A DNA stretch of 64,000 nucleotides from Evansella sp041820985. GTDB taxonomy: Bacteria > Bacillota > Bacilli > Bacillales > Salisediminibacteriaceae. Location: the NCBI RefSeq assembly GCF_041820985.1, contig NZ_JBGUAU010000007.1, positions 124,001 through 188,000 of the forward strand, read 5' to 3'. The notes below the pieces were generated by a model. It did not search any database, was not told the origin of the DNA, and saw nothing but the letters and a program-made list of their open reading frames with translations. How positions within the stretch are numbered: position 1 is the stretch's first letter; the number at the start of each line of letters is the position of its first letter. The position numbers were made by a program, and so were the translations under genes. Positions 8,323 through 17,336 of this stretch are shown piece by piece.

Positions 8323-9242
8323 TATTTCTCACTCCCCTGTTCATTAGAATAAGGATTAATATGAATACGGACATCTTGAACGTAATTATCTTCCATTAGT
8401 TTTTCTTTCACCTTTTTCCCGATCGCATGACCTTCCTCCACCGTGATAGATGGATTCACTGATATTTTAAGATCAACTATGACATAATGACCGTGTTCTC
8501 GTGCAAGTAACTCGTCCACTTGAAGGACTCCTTCCACATTTTGTGCAGCCAGAAGCATTTCTTCTGTATCCTCTTTATGTAATACATGATCAAGTGTATT
8601 ATGAATTGCCTCGCTACCTAACTTCCAAGCCATTTTACCGATTAATATTGCTACGAAAAAACTTGCTACTGGATCTGCAAAAACGAGCCATGAAATTCCA
8701 AGATAACCTCCAAAGATCGAAGCACCGATACCTAATAAGGCTGCTATAGAAGAGAAAACGTCCGATCGATGATGCCACGCATCAGTGATTAAAGCATCAC
8801 TCTTATACTTCTTACCCAAATACATCTTATATCGAAACATAAGTTCTTTTGTGATAATTGAAAAAACCACCGCATAAATAGCGATTGTTCCTGGAACTAC
8901 AAGAGGTTCAAAAAATGCTTTCACTGCACTGAGGGCAATCTCAAAACCAACGATAAATAACAATACCGCCACAATAATTGCTGTTACAGTTTCTGCTTTC
9001 CCGTGACCATAAGGGTGATCTTTATCTGGTGGAAGCTGAGCTGCTCGAATACCAATAAGAACCGCAACGGATCCAACAACGTCCGATGCTGAGTGAACAG
9101 CATCTGCTACTAGTGCCCTACTGTTTGCCATAATCCCAATAATTGCTTTTAAAGCTGCTAAAAGAATATTACCAATGATTCCTACCCAAGCACCGAACTG
9201 AACTTTTTTATAGCGCTCTTCTTGAAAATTAGCTGATTCCAT
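8322..9242 (-). CDS. Cation diffusion facilitator (divalent metal efflux) protein
   Basis: A 306-residue inner-membrane metal/proton antiporter of the CDF family. The metal-site signatures are DAVHSASD (transmembrane segment 2) and DAWHHRSD (transmembrane segment 5), each with the HxxxD or DxxxD spacing. About six membrane segments are followed by a cytoplasmic C-terminal domain from about residue 210 that ends with several His residues (REHGHYVIVD). The DxxxD in segment 2 is of a type often seen in iron or manganese exporters, but the substrate cannot be fixed from sequence. It overlaps the LapA-type gene by one base. GGTGGGAG precedes the ATG. Confidence 0.9.
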   Translation of the reverse strand: MESANFQEERYKKVQFGAWVGIIGNILLAALKAIIGIMANSRALVADAVHSASDVVGSVAVLIGIRAAQLPPDKDHPYGHGKAETVTAIIVAVLLFIVGFEIALSAVKAFFEPLVVPGTIAIYAVVFSIITKELMFRYKMYLGKKYKSDALITDAWHHRSDVFSSIAALLGIGASIFGGYLGISWLVFADPVASFFVAILIGKMAWKLGSEAIHNTLDHVLHKEDTEEMLLAAQNVEGVLQVDELLAREHGHYVIVDLKISVNPSITVEEGHAIGKKVKEKLMEDNYVQDVRIHINPYSNEQGSEK

Positions 9243-9445
9243 AATCTCCCACCTATCGTTCCATTCAATTTGTTTACACTATAACATTATTTGTTAGTTG
9301 TAGCCCTTTTTATGAATAATCTCTTATTTTTTTTTGATAAAAAAATCTGTTGTTAACTTTCGAGATGTTCCTATTCCCACCGGAGTCGCAACCTTCCGTT
9401 TCTCCAAGCTTTTATAAAGTATCAGATTTTACGAAGCCAGCCTTG

Positions 9446-9489
9446 AAAAAAACAGAGGATGATGCACTGCTACAGTGCAATCATCCTCT
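9446..9489 (-). terminator. Rho-independent terminator of secDF
   Basis: On the minus strand, AGAGGATGAT plus GCACTG pair with CAGTGC plus ATCATCCTCT around a two-base loop, followed by a T run. It begins directly at the secF stop codon. Confidence 0.93.
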
Positions 9490-9497
9490 CATTAATT

Positions 9498-10424
9498 TTA
9501 TACTTCGCTTGTTTCTACCGCACGCTTCTTCTGGTTCTCTAATTGCTTCGCTTTTAGTACAAGCCATAATTGCGCCGCAATAAATAGAGAGGAGTATGTT
9601 CCAGCCATTAAGCCTACTACGAGTGCGAATGAAAATGGACGTAATGCTTCTCCACCAAAGACAAACAATGCACCAGCAGCAAATACAACCGTTAAAACGG
9701 TGTTAATAGATCTTGCTAATGTCTGAACTAAACTCTTATTTACAACTCTTGCAAGATCATGAATATCTTTCACACGTTTTTCTAGACTCATATTCTCTCT
9801 AATACGGTCAAAGGTTACTATCGTATCATTGATGGAGTAACCTACAATGGTTAAGACTGCTGCGATGAACGGTATGCTTACTTCAAATGGGAAGATAGTA
9901 AACACAACAAGAATAAACAACGCATCATGGAAAAGGGCAACAATTGCTGATATACCATATAAAAACTCAAAACGAATCGTTACGTAAATAATAATCCCAA
10001 CTGCTGCAATTAATACGGAAATAATCGCGTTTCTTGCAAGCTCTTCCCCAACCATTGGAGTAACAGTACTTGCTGTTGGTGTATGTCCATAAACGGATTC
10101 AAAATGACTTTGGATACGCAATGTTTCCTCTTGATTTAATGCTCCAATAAAACCAACTCGCCCAATTTCATTATTATCCCCGGCGATAGTAATATCGTCG
10201 GGAGTAAGACCTATTGTTTCAAACTCCGAAGTTATCTCTTCAGCTGTTACTGCTTCATCTGATAATATATCTACTGTTGTACCACTACGGAAATCAATCC
10301 CTAGATTAAGACCAATCGTAAACAATAGAATAATACCTATTGTGAGAAGTGCCCCTGAAAAGATAAAAAATTTATTTCGATGCTTTACAAAATCCAGCTT
10401 TGTAGTCTCGTGTTCAAAGTTCAC
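9498..10424 (-). CDS. secF: Protein translocase subunit SecF (separate gene)
   Basis: Membrane subunit that, with SecD, uses the proton gradient to help proteins leave the Sec channel on the outer face. The protein has 308 residues and six membrane segments. An N-terminal one (FIFSGALLTIGIILLF) is followed by a short extracytoplasmic P4 domain and five clustered segments from about residue 130. The family motif DFRSGTTVDI is at about 43-52, and GYSINDTIVTFDRIRE, an RND-type conserved loop, is near 190. It starts at a GTG that overlaps the end of secD by 11 bases, with AAGGAG upstream. B. subtilis has a single fused SecDF; here the two are separate polypeptides. Confidence 0.95.
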   Translation of the reverse strand: MNFEHETTKLDFVKHRNKFFIFSGALLTIGIILLFTIGLNLGIDFRSGTTVDILSDEAVTAEEITSEFETIGLTPDDITIAGDNNEIGRVGFIGALNQEETLRIQSHFESVYGHTPTASTVTPMVGEELARNAIISVLIAAVGIIIYVTIRFEFLYGISAIVALFHDALFILVVFTIFPFEVSIPFIAAVLTIVGYSINDTIVTFDRIRENMSLEKRVKDIHDLARVVNKSLVQTLARSINTVLTVVFAAGALFVFGGEALRPFSFALVVGLMAGTYSSLFIAAQLWLVLKAKQLENQKKRAVETSEV

Positions 10425-11730
10425 CTATTTCACTCTCCTTTACGCCAAACATTCGCGGTTTTCCGTTTAGAATACGGCTATTTACCCATAGTCCTAGCAA
10501 TAAACGAGCACCAAATACTGCAGTTAAGAAACTCGTCAAAATACTAACGATTAGCATAACGGCAAACCCTTGTACTGCGCTGGTACCAAAGTAAAATAAT
10601 ACTGCTGCCGCTAGGATGGTTGTAATATTGGCATCAAGGATCGTAGATAGTGAACGGCGGCTCCCCGCTTTAAAGGCACTCATCATTGTTTTTCCAGAGC
10701 GCAGCTCGTCCTTAATACGTTCATACGTAATGATATTGGCATCTACTGCCATCCCTACCCCTAAAATGAGTGCTGCAATACCTGGTAATGTTAGTACTGC
10801 ATTCATTAAGTTAAATACAACTAGCACGATATAAATATACACACTTAGTGTGATAACTGCGATCATACCCATGAAGCGGTAATAGAAAAGCATATAGGCA
10901 AAAATTAATGCGATCCCAACAAAACCAGCAAAGATTGCTTGCTCCATAGAACGTTCACCTAGTGATGCACCGACAGCATTAGAGTATACCTCTTCTAGTT
11001 CAACAGGTAGTGCACCGGCGTTTAAGATACCTGCTAGGTGTTGGGTTTCTTGGATGGTGAAACCTCCCTCAATCATAACGTTTGCACTATGTATAGGATT
11101 TTTTACGCGTGGATCTGAGATAATTTTTGAATCTGCCTTACCAACTTCCTCTAAATAGGAATCACCTTCTTCAAAATCTAACCAAATAGCCATAATGTTT
11201 GCTGGTGCGCCCATTTGGGAGATTTCAGTAGTAATTCGTCCAAATAGATTACCATCATTTAATGTTAATGTAACAATTGGTTGATTTGTATCAGGGTGGA
11301 AGCTTGGTCTCGCTCCCCCTTCTTTTAAGTCAGACCCGTCTAATAACACATTATCATCAATATCACGGAAAGTAAGGTGCGCCTGTGTAGACAGTATCTC
11401 CCTAGCAGTTTGTTGATCCGATACACCTGCTAATTGAACCCGAATTCTGTCATCACCTTCGATTCTTACATTTGGTTCCGAAACACCTAACACGTTAATT
11501 CTGGCATTTATCGATGCCACCGTATCACTTAATAAGTCACGAGTTACTTCTTGATCTTCGGCTAACGGTTTCACTTCATATAGAACTTCAAATCCACCTT
11601 GTAGATCTAGCCCTAAACTTATATCCTCTGCATGGTCAAGTACGTTTGTTGCAATTAGTGCTGCAAATGCTGCAACAATAATAAAGAATCCAACAATCCT
11701 ACCCTTTTTGACCCCTCTCTTCTTTTTCAT
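10414..11730 (-). CDS. secD: Protein translocase subunit SecD (separate gene)
   Basis: Partner of SecF in the Sec accessory complex. The protein has 438 residues. It starts MKKKRGVKKGRIVG with one N-terminal membrane segment, then GLDLQGGFEVLYEV (conserved D-LQGG motif) near residue 40. A large extracytoplasmic P1 domain runs to about residue 260. Five membrane segments follow, including GMAVDANIITYERIKDE, the conserved loop with the Asp used in proton transfer. The ATG at 11730 has GAAGGAGG upstream. A good sigma-A promoter lies at 11868-11897, leaving a leader of about 130 bases with a GC-rich hairpin. secF follows with an 11-base overlap. Confidence 0.95.
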   Translation of the reverse strand: MKKKRGVKKGRIVGFFIIVAAFAALIATNVLDHAEDISLGLDLQGGFEVLYEVKPLAEDQEVTRDLLSDTVASINARINVLGVSEPNVRIEGDDRIRVQLAGVSDQQTAREILSTQAHLTFRDIDDNVLLDGSDLKEGGARPSFHPDTNQPIVTLTLNDGNLFGRITTEISQMGAPANIMAIWLDFEEGDSYLEEVGKADSKIISDPRVKNPIHSANVMIEGGFTIQETQHLAGILNAGALPVELEEVYSNAVGASLGERSMEQAIFAGFVGIALIFAYMLFYYRFMGMIAVITLSVYIYIVLVVFNLMNAVLTLPGIAALILGVGMAVDANIITYERIKDELRSGKTMMSAFKAGSRRSLSTILDANITTILAAAVLFYFGTSAVQGFAVMLIVSILTSFLTAVFGARLLLGLWVNSRILNGKPRMFGVKESEIGEL

Positions 11731-11814
11731 GAACGAATGGTCCTCCTTCGTAATCTTAAATCACTGACATTTAACTGCTTGTCCATTTTTCTTTGGATAT
11801 ACTGGTTTAAGGGC

Positions 11815-11843
11815 GTGCTACCTAACCACGACACACCCTCCTT
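11815..11843 (-). promoter_or_regulatory. Hairpin in the secD leader
   Basis: On the minus strand GGGTGTG and CACGCCC can pair (seven pairs, one of them G-T) around a loop of about 14 bases. No T run follows, so it is not an obvious terminator. It lies between the predicted transcription start and secD. Function unknown; it could affect leader stability or translation. Confidence 0.4.
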
Positions 11844-11867
11844 TGGGTATATGTATCAAACAGTATT

Positions 11868-11897
11868 ATTATAGCGATGTGAAAAAATCTCTGTCAA
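11868..11897 (-). promoter_or_regulatory. Sigma-A-type promoter for secD-secF
   Basis: On the minus strand a perfect TTGACA (complement of 11892-11897) and a perfect TATAAT (complement of 11868-11873) are separated by 18 bases. It overlaps the last residues of comN by a few bases at its upstream edge. Confidence 0.82.
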
Positions 11898-11899
11898 TG

Positions 11900-12223
11900 C
11901 TATGAATTTGTTTCTTCTTTTTCTTTTCTAAAATTATCTAATCGAAATGTAACCGGTTCTTCGGAATCAAACCAATTAGGACCTCGATAAGCTTGGAGTG
12001 TTAACCAATTCATATAGTCATTTACCTTCATATGAAACAATTCAGCTACTAGCCAGTGATACCTAATAGTCTCAGGAATATCTATTCTTGGCAATTTTGA
12101 CATAAAACAACCCCAAACATCTTCTTTTGTTACGTTGTAGCCAAACAATTTCCATTCTTCTGCCTTACTTGTTAGTACGATGTCCACTTTGTTCTTCCAA
12201 ACTAGCCATTGCTGCTCATCCAT
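11900..12223 (-). CDS. comN: Post-transcriptional regulator ComN (YrzD family)
   Basis: A 107-residue protein starting MDEQQWLVWKNK, with the family core RYHWLVAELFHMKVNDYMNWL near residues 60-85. In B. subtilis ComN controls the amount of comEA message, a competence gene, and associates with the division site protein DivIVA. The ATG at 12223 is chosen because GGAGG lies 7 bases before it; a TTG two codons earlier lies too close. B. subtilis has the same order with secDF downstream and spoVB nearby. The identification rests on length, motif and position. Confidence 0.82.
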   Translation of the reverse strand: MDEQQWLVWKNKVDIVLTSKAEEWKLFGYNVTKEDVWGCFMSKLPRIDIPETIRYHWLVAELFHMKVNDYMNWLTLQAYRGPNWFDSEEPVTFRLDNFRKEKEETNS

Positions 12224-12251
12224 CTCCAACCCTCCAAATATACAACGTTCA

Positions 12252-13055
12252 TTATTTACCTTTAGAACCTAGTAGAAATGCTGTTGCTGCTCCACCAATA
12301 AATGTAAAGATGCTTGGAATTATTTGATAGGCTGAGGTGCTTTCAGGGAAAACAACAACAGTGGATCCAAGGACTAAACCAATGATCGCAGCATACGTTA
12401 CATAATAATAGTTTGACAGCAAATATTTTATTAGCCTACTACTTACAAAAAAGCCTACGAGTACTCCCACCCCTATGACCAACAATATAGGGATATTAAA
12501 TGTTCCAATGGCATTAATTGCTGTTTTGTAAGCCCCAAGAATCAGGAGAACAAGGGAACCACTGATACCAGGCAATAACATAAACATACTCGCAATCCAT
12601 CCTGCGAAAAACAGGGTAATGGCATCTCCAAATGTCATAGTTTCTATTACTTGATGGTTCTCAGGAAGTAATTTCATTAATGCAACAATACCTGCTGCAA
12701 TAACTAACGTTACATAATGAACCATTTTGAATGTTTTCTTCGCATTTGATTGTTTTAATAATAAAGGAAGTACCCCGAGTATTAACCCTAGAAAAAAGAA
12801 GCGAGTTGGCTCTTCAAAGTGATCCAGTAAATAACCAATAAGTCTCCCAAATCCTACAAGAGCAAGCCCCATCCCTACAGCGAGTGGTATTAAGAAGGTC
12901 AAATGCTTTTTCCAATCTTTACTCAAAACTCCGTTAATAGCAATAATTAATTGATCATAGATACCTAAAATGACTGCAATTGTACCACTACTTACTCCAG
13001 GTATTAGTTCCGTAATCCCCATCATTGCACCACGATATACATTTCTCCAATCCAC
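12252..13055 (-). CDS. DUF368 membrane protein, PopT-type undecaprenyl-phosphate transporter
   Basis: A 267-residue integral membrane protein with eight or more hydrophobic segments. It carries the DUF368 repeat hallmark twice: ELIPGVSSGTIAVILG at about 17-32 and MLLPGISGSLVLLILG near 160. The two copies indicate the inverted-repeat fold typical of these transporters. Recent work assigned this family (PopT) to recycling undecaprenyl phosphate, the lipid carrier for wall polymers, across the membrane. That role is taken from the family and is not proven here. It ends 28 bases before comN and diverges from spoVB, itself a lipid-linked precursor flippase relative. Confidence 0.85.
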   Translation of the reverse strand: MDWRNVYRGAMMGITELIPGVSSGTIAVILGIYDQLIIAINGVLSKDWKKHLTFLIPLAVGMGLALVGFGRLIGYLLDHFEEPTRFFFLGLILGVLPLLLKQSNAKKTFKMVHYVTLVIAAGIVALMKLLPENHQVIETMTFGDAITLFFAGWIASMFMLLPGISGSLVLLILGAYKTAINAIGTFNIPILLVIGVGVLVGFFVSSRLIKYLLSNYYYVTYAAIIGLVLGSTVVVFPESTSAYQIIPSIFTFIGGAATAFLLGSKGK

Positions 13056-13284
13056 AAATCAAATCCCCTAACATCAAAAATTATGTAACTACAGTTTTTT
13101 ACTTTCCTCTTATCATACCAAAAATTGTTATAGAATAATTATATTTTTTTTAAACTTGTCATGCTTGGCCACCTATTTAGCATATATATCTTTAATGAAT
13201 AAATCTATTGTTTTTATCCTTAAAACCAGAAATATTTGTCGTATATTTTGCTAAATTTTTCCTAATAGAAAGTAGGGGCTGTGT

Positions 13285-14838
13285 ATGTCGAAGCAATCCT
13301 TTTTAAAAGGAGCGTTTATTCTCATTATAGCTGGACTCATAACCCGAGTTCTCGGTTTTATTAATCGAATTGTTGTTGCAAGAATTATGGGGGCAGAGGG
13401 AGTAGGTTTGTATATGATGGCCGTCCCTACTCTTTTATTAATTATTACATTAACGCAACTTGGTCTTCCAGTTGCAATCTCTAAATTAGTTGCAGAAGCT
13501 GATGCAGATCAAGACCGGGCAAAAATTAAAAAAATTCTTGTAGTATCTTTATCTGTAACTGGAGCATTAAGTATCGTTTTTACTATTATTATGATACTTG
13601 TTGCACCATTAATAGCAAGTACTTTCTTAACAGATTCACGTGCGTTTTATCCATTAATTGCAATTTCACCAATAGTGCCTATCGTTGCATTATCTTCTGT
13701 ATTACGTGGTTATTTCCAAGGATTGCAAAACATGAAACCAACCGCCTATTCACAGGTCATTGAACAAATTGTGAGAATCACCCTTGTTGCCGCATTAACC
13801 ACAGCATTTTTACCATTAGGGCTCGAATATGCTGCAGCTGGTGCAATGATCTCTGTTGTAATTGGAGAACTAGCTTCCCTTATTTTCATGATGATGATGT
13901 TCAAGTATAAAAAACGATTTAGAGTTCGAAAACAATTTTTCGCTTATGCAAAAGAAGGGAAAAGAACATTTCAGGATTTAATGGCTATTGCCCTTCCTAC
14001 AACGGGAAGTCGACTCATTGGTTCCGTATCCTATTTCTTTGAACCAATTGTAGTAGCACAAAGTTTAGCGATCGCTGGAGTTGCAACAACAATAGCCACT
14101 GCTCAGTACGGTGAGCTTTCAGGCTATGTTATTCCCATGCTATTGCTTCCAACATTTATTACTTATTCCTTGTCTGTATCTTTAGTACCTGCCATAAGTG
14201 AAGCAGCACATCAAAAAAACTATGGTCTGATCCATCACAGACTTGCTCAAGCTCTGCGCTTAGCTCTTGTTTCAGGGGGTGCCGCTGTTGTTGTATTGTA
14301 TGTATTCGCTGAACCCGTAATGGAATTAGTGTATGATGCACCCACAGTTGCAACTTACTTAAAGATCATGGCACCATTTAGCCTATTTTTATATTTCCAG
14401 TCACCTCTTCAGGCAGCCTTACAAGCATTAGGGTTAGCAAAAGCCGCAATGATCAATAGTTTTATCGGTGCTTTTGTAAAAATAGCAGCAATTTTTGTAC
14501 TAGCATCACGTCCTGAACTTGGAATTATGGGCGCTGCACTTGCCATCGTCATTGGATTCTTATTAGTAACACTACTTCACTTTGCAACATTAGTAAAATC
14601 AATAAGTTTCACACTTCATATGCGAGAAATTATCAAAGTCCTTATTGCTATGGTCGTTTCTGGTTATGCTTCCTCTTGGATGTTTACGACAGTATTAGCT
14701 GGCCAGACCTTACTTGCTAAAACAGGAATTAGTATCATTATTGCAGGTGTTGTATACGTAATTCTAATCAGTGTTTTTGGATTAATCAAGAGAGAAGAAG
14801 CTAATAAAATTCCTGGGATCGGAAAGTGGTTTCGATAA
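13285..14838 (+). CDS. spoVB: Stage V sporulation protein B (MOP-family lipid flippase)
   Basis: A 517-residue polytopic membrane protein of the MurJ/Wzx/MATE-like superfamily with about 14 membrane segments. It begins MSKQSFLKGAFILIIAGLITRVLGFINR, the typical first segment of SpoVB/YtgP proteins. SpoVB is needed for spore cortex synthesis and probably flips lipid-linked peptidoglycan precursors in the mother cell. AGGGG lies 6 bases before the ATG. It is transcribed against its neighbours, divergently from the DUF368 gene, and ends at a strong hairpin (14909-14958). The 13056-13284 gap presumably holds its sporulation promoter, which I could not place with confidence. Confidence 0.92.
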   Translation: MSKQSFLKGAFILIIAGLITRVLGFINRIVVARIMGAEGVGLYMMAVPTLLLIITLTQLGLPVAISKLVAEADADQDRAKIKKILVVSLSVTGALSIVFTIIMILVAPLIASTFLTDSRAFYPLIAISPIVPIVALSSVLRGYFQGLQNMKPTAYSQVIEQIVRITLVAALTTAFLPLGLEYAAAGAMISVVIGELASLIFMMMMFKYKKRFRVRKQFFAYAKEGKRTFQDLMAIALPTTGSRLIGSVSYFFEPIVVAQSLAIAGVATTIATAQYGELSGYVIPMLLLPTFITYSLSVSLVPAISEAAHQKNYGLIHHRLAQALRLALVSGGAAVVVLYVFAEPVMELVYDAPTVATYLKIMAPFSLFLYFQSPLQAALQALGLAKAAMINSFIGAFVKIAAIFVLASRPELGIMGAALAIVIGFLLVTLLHFATLVKSISFTLHMREIIKVLIAMVVSGYASSWMFTTVLAGQTLLAKTGISIIIAGVVYVILISVFGLIKREEANKIPGIGKWFR

Positions 14839-14908
14839 TTACTCTAGCTTCGAGGAAAAAGATGCAGAGCATAAGTGGAATTCCTCTGTAAGTATAGTCA
14901 TGAAATTA

Positions 14909-14958
14909 TAAAACCGTTTGAAATCAAAGACTGTAAATTTGATTTCAAGCGGTTTTGA
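14909..14958. terminator. Bidirectional terminator between spoVB and the DUF421 gene
   Basis: AAACCGTTTGAAATCAAA pairs with TTTGATTTCAAGCGGTTT across a loop of about 9 bases with one unpaired position, flanked by A and T runs on both sides. Confidence 0.85.
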
Positions 14959-15021
14959 TTATTATGTCCACTGTTCATTTGTTCTTGTTCTTGCTTGAGC
15001 ACTTCCTAGGATAATTAAAAA

Positions 15022-15681
15022 TCACTCATCAATTAAATCAACAAAAAAACCCCCGTCTTTATTCATTGCACAATATGATACTTTTTTCGTGTCTCGAAAT
15101 CCTAATTTCCGTAATTCCTGACGTAGCCATAATTGCGTTTTTCCCATTTTTTCTAAATGATCATGCTTAATTTTTCCATCAAGAATTAGTGGTAATGGTA
15201 AATAATGAGGATGTGGACTTTCTTTTTGACCTGGTTCCTTTTTAATAATGGATAAGTCGCCAGAGGGCTCTAGAATAGCAAATTCAACATCCGATAAGTA
15301 TTTGATATCTTTTTGACGAAGCTGGAGCATCAAGTCATCAAAATTATATCTTTGTTTCCGCATTTCCTTTTCGTTAATTTTCCCTTTATTTATGATCACT
15401 GATGGCGACCCATCAATCAATTTTCGAAGCTTGTCGCTTTTTAAAGCTACGTACGCTAAAGTGATTTGAATGGACATAAGTACTATCATAGGAACTATTT
15501 GTTTTGCCATTGGAACGGTTTCGTTTTCAATGGAAAGAACAGCGAGCTCTGCTAACATGATGGAAATAACAAAGTCTACGACGGATAACTCACCAATTTC
15601 TCTTTTCCCCATAAAACGAAAGACAATATGAATAACGATATAAATGACAATTGTCCTTGTAATTATCGTTCCGAATTCCAA
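15022..15681 (-). CDS. DUF421 (YetF/YrbG family) membrane protein
   Basis: A 219-residue protein with about three N-terminal membrane segments. These are followed by FMGKREIGELSVVDFVISIMLAE-type conserved sequence near 25-50 and a C-terminal soluble domain with GSPSVIINKGKI and YNFDDLMLQLRQKDI. These features define the DUF421/YetF family. Relatives have been tied to spore germination or membrane stress, but no biochemical function is settled. The start is a TTG (LEFGTIITRT) at 15681, chosen because AAGGAG lies about 8 bases upstream; longer frames lack such a site. The resulting length agrees with B. subtilis YrbG, the neighbour of spoVB there. Confidence 0.85.
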   Translation of the reverse strand: MEFGTIITRTIVIYIVIHIVFRFMGKREIGELSVVDFVISIMLAELAVLSIENETVPMAKQIVPMIVLMSIQITLAYVALKSDKLRKLIDGSPSVIINKGKINEKEMRKQRYNFDDLMLQLRQKDIKYLSDVEFAILEPSGDLSIIKKEPGQKESPHPHYLPLPLILDGKIKHDHLEKMGKTQLWLRQELRKLGFRDTKKVSYCAMNKDGGFFVDLIDE

Positions 15682-15891
15682 AGCTGAGCGCTCCTTCACA
15701 TTCCATTTTGAACTTATTTTTTGCCGGAACAGCAAATACATGAGTGAGAAGGATTGGTAATTTGAAACGCTTCAATTTTCAACTAACAAAAAACCATGAA
15801 CCACATCCTGATTATGGACGCAATTCATGGTATATTAGTCTGATAAGCCTCTCAACTTCTTCCGTAACTGCTATATCATTTTTCCAAAAAG

Positions 15892-17181
15892 CTACTGAAA
15901 ATAGATCAAATACCGGAAGTAAATATAAATACTAGCTAAGACAAAGGATACAATTGCTGTAGGAGCACCTATTTTTAAAAAGTCCATATAAGTAAATGGT
16001 TGCTTTGCCTTCATAGCTAAACCAGCAACGATCACATTGGAGCTGGCTCCAATTAGTGTTCCATTCCCTCCTAAACATGCCCCTAAGGCTAACGCCCACC
16101 ATAAAGGGTCTAAGTTGGTCATACCATAATCCTGGAACTCTAAGATGACGGGAATCATTGCAGCAACAAAAGGAATGTTATCAACAAATCCGGAAAGGAT
16201 ACCAGATGCCCATAATATTAACATTGCTGTCTTCGGTAAATCGCCTTCTGTGTAATAAATAATGGACTTTGCAATTTCATCAATAATCCCTACTTCTTTT
16301 AATCCTCCAACGAGCATGAACAATCCTACAAAGAAGAATAAGGTAACCCACTCAACTGTTTGAAAAACCTCTTCCGTTTTCTTTTCATCTTGTGTAAGCA
16401 ACATAAGAAGTAGCGCACCAGCCATGGCGACACTTGTTAATTCAACATTGAGAAGAGGTTGAATGATGAACCCCACTGTTGTTAGCACTAGTACACTTAC
16501 GGATTTAAACAATAACGATCCGTGTTGTAGATACCCTTTAGGGTCTACCTTCATTAGTTTTTGCCTGTTCTCCAATGTTACATGTAACTGATTACGATAT
16601 AACAAGCAAATTCCAATCATAGTTACTATATAGATAATTACCACAATCGGACCTAAATGTATTAAAAAATCATTGAACGTTAAGTGACTAACAGCTTGAC
16701 CAATCATCAAATTGGGAGGGTCTCCAATCAGAGTAGCTGTACCACCAATATTTGATGCAAGAATAGCTGATAACAAATACGGTATGGCTGAAATTTGAAG
16801 CATTTTTGTTAACGTCAAAACAATAGGCACAATTAATAATACCGTTGTGACATTATTTAAAAAAGCAGAACCTACTGCAGTTAATGTAGAAATCATGATA
16901 AGTAGTGCAATAGGTTTTCCTTTAATAAACTTCGCCATATACACAGCTATATACTCAAAAAATCCACTTTGACTCGTTATTGAAACCAAAATCATCATTG
17001 ACAACAATAGAACAATTGTATGCCAATCAATGTGATCTAGAAACGCTGAGTTTAAATCTAAAACCCCTGTAAAAAGCATAAATACTCCACCGACACAAGC
17101 GATAAGAGCACGATTTATTTTTTCACTAATAATAAATACATAACTAATAATGAATATTACAAGTGCAAACATCCAATCCAT
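15892..17181 (-). CDS. ArsB/NhaD-type ion transporter (IT superfamily)
   Basis: A 429-residue protein with about 11 membrane segments. Family motifs include FLNNVTTVLLIVPIV (near residue 105), ASNIGGTATLIGDPPNLMIG (near 145-165), SGFVDNIPFVAAMIP (near 340) and LGACLGGNGTLIGASSNV (near 375). These are conserved in ArsB/NhaD proteins, where the paired Asn and Asp segments form the transport site. Some members export arsenite and others exchange Na+ for H+. The sequence does not decide between them, and no ars genes are nearby. The start at the ATG at 17181 has GGGAGGG 8 bases upstream, rejecting a start 9 codons earlier. Confidence 0.85.
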   Translation of the reverse strand: MDWMFALVIFIISYVFIISEKINRALIACVGGVFMLFTGVLDLNSAFLDHIDWHTIVLLLSMMILVSITSQSGFFEYIAVYMAKFIKGKPIALLIMISTLTAVGSAFLNNVTTVLLIVPIVLTLTKMLQISAIPYLLSAILASNIGGTATLIGDPPNLMIGQAVSHLTFNDFLIHLGPIVVIIYIVTMIGICLLYRNQLHVTLENRQKLMKVDPKGYLQHGSLLFKSVSVLVLTTVGFIIQPLLNVELTSVAMAGALLLMLLTQDEKKTEEVFQTVEWVTLFFFVGLFMLVGGLKEVGIIDEIAKSIIYYTEGDLPKTAMLILWASGILSGFVDNIPFVAAMIPVILEFQDYGMTNLDPLWWALALGACLGGNGTLIGASSNVIVAGLAMKAKQPFTYMDFLKIGAPTAIVSFVLASIYIYFRYLIYFQ

Positions 17182-17336
17182 TAACTTGTCCCTCCCCATT
17201 GATTCCATACATTGTATGAGTGAAGATGGACAAACATGTTTAAAAAAGATGACGTACTTTGCAAAAAAGCTCGTCTAAAATTTTGGACACTGAATATGCA
17301 TAAAGTAAGAAAGTTTTAGGAGGAGGGATAATAGAT

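Noticed and set aside
9498..11730. Frameshift in a fused secDF gene
   Set aside because: secF has its own GTG and AAGGAG, both proteins are complete, and the 11-base overlap is typical of coupled genes.
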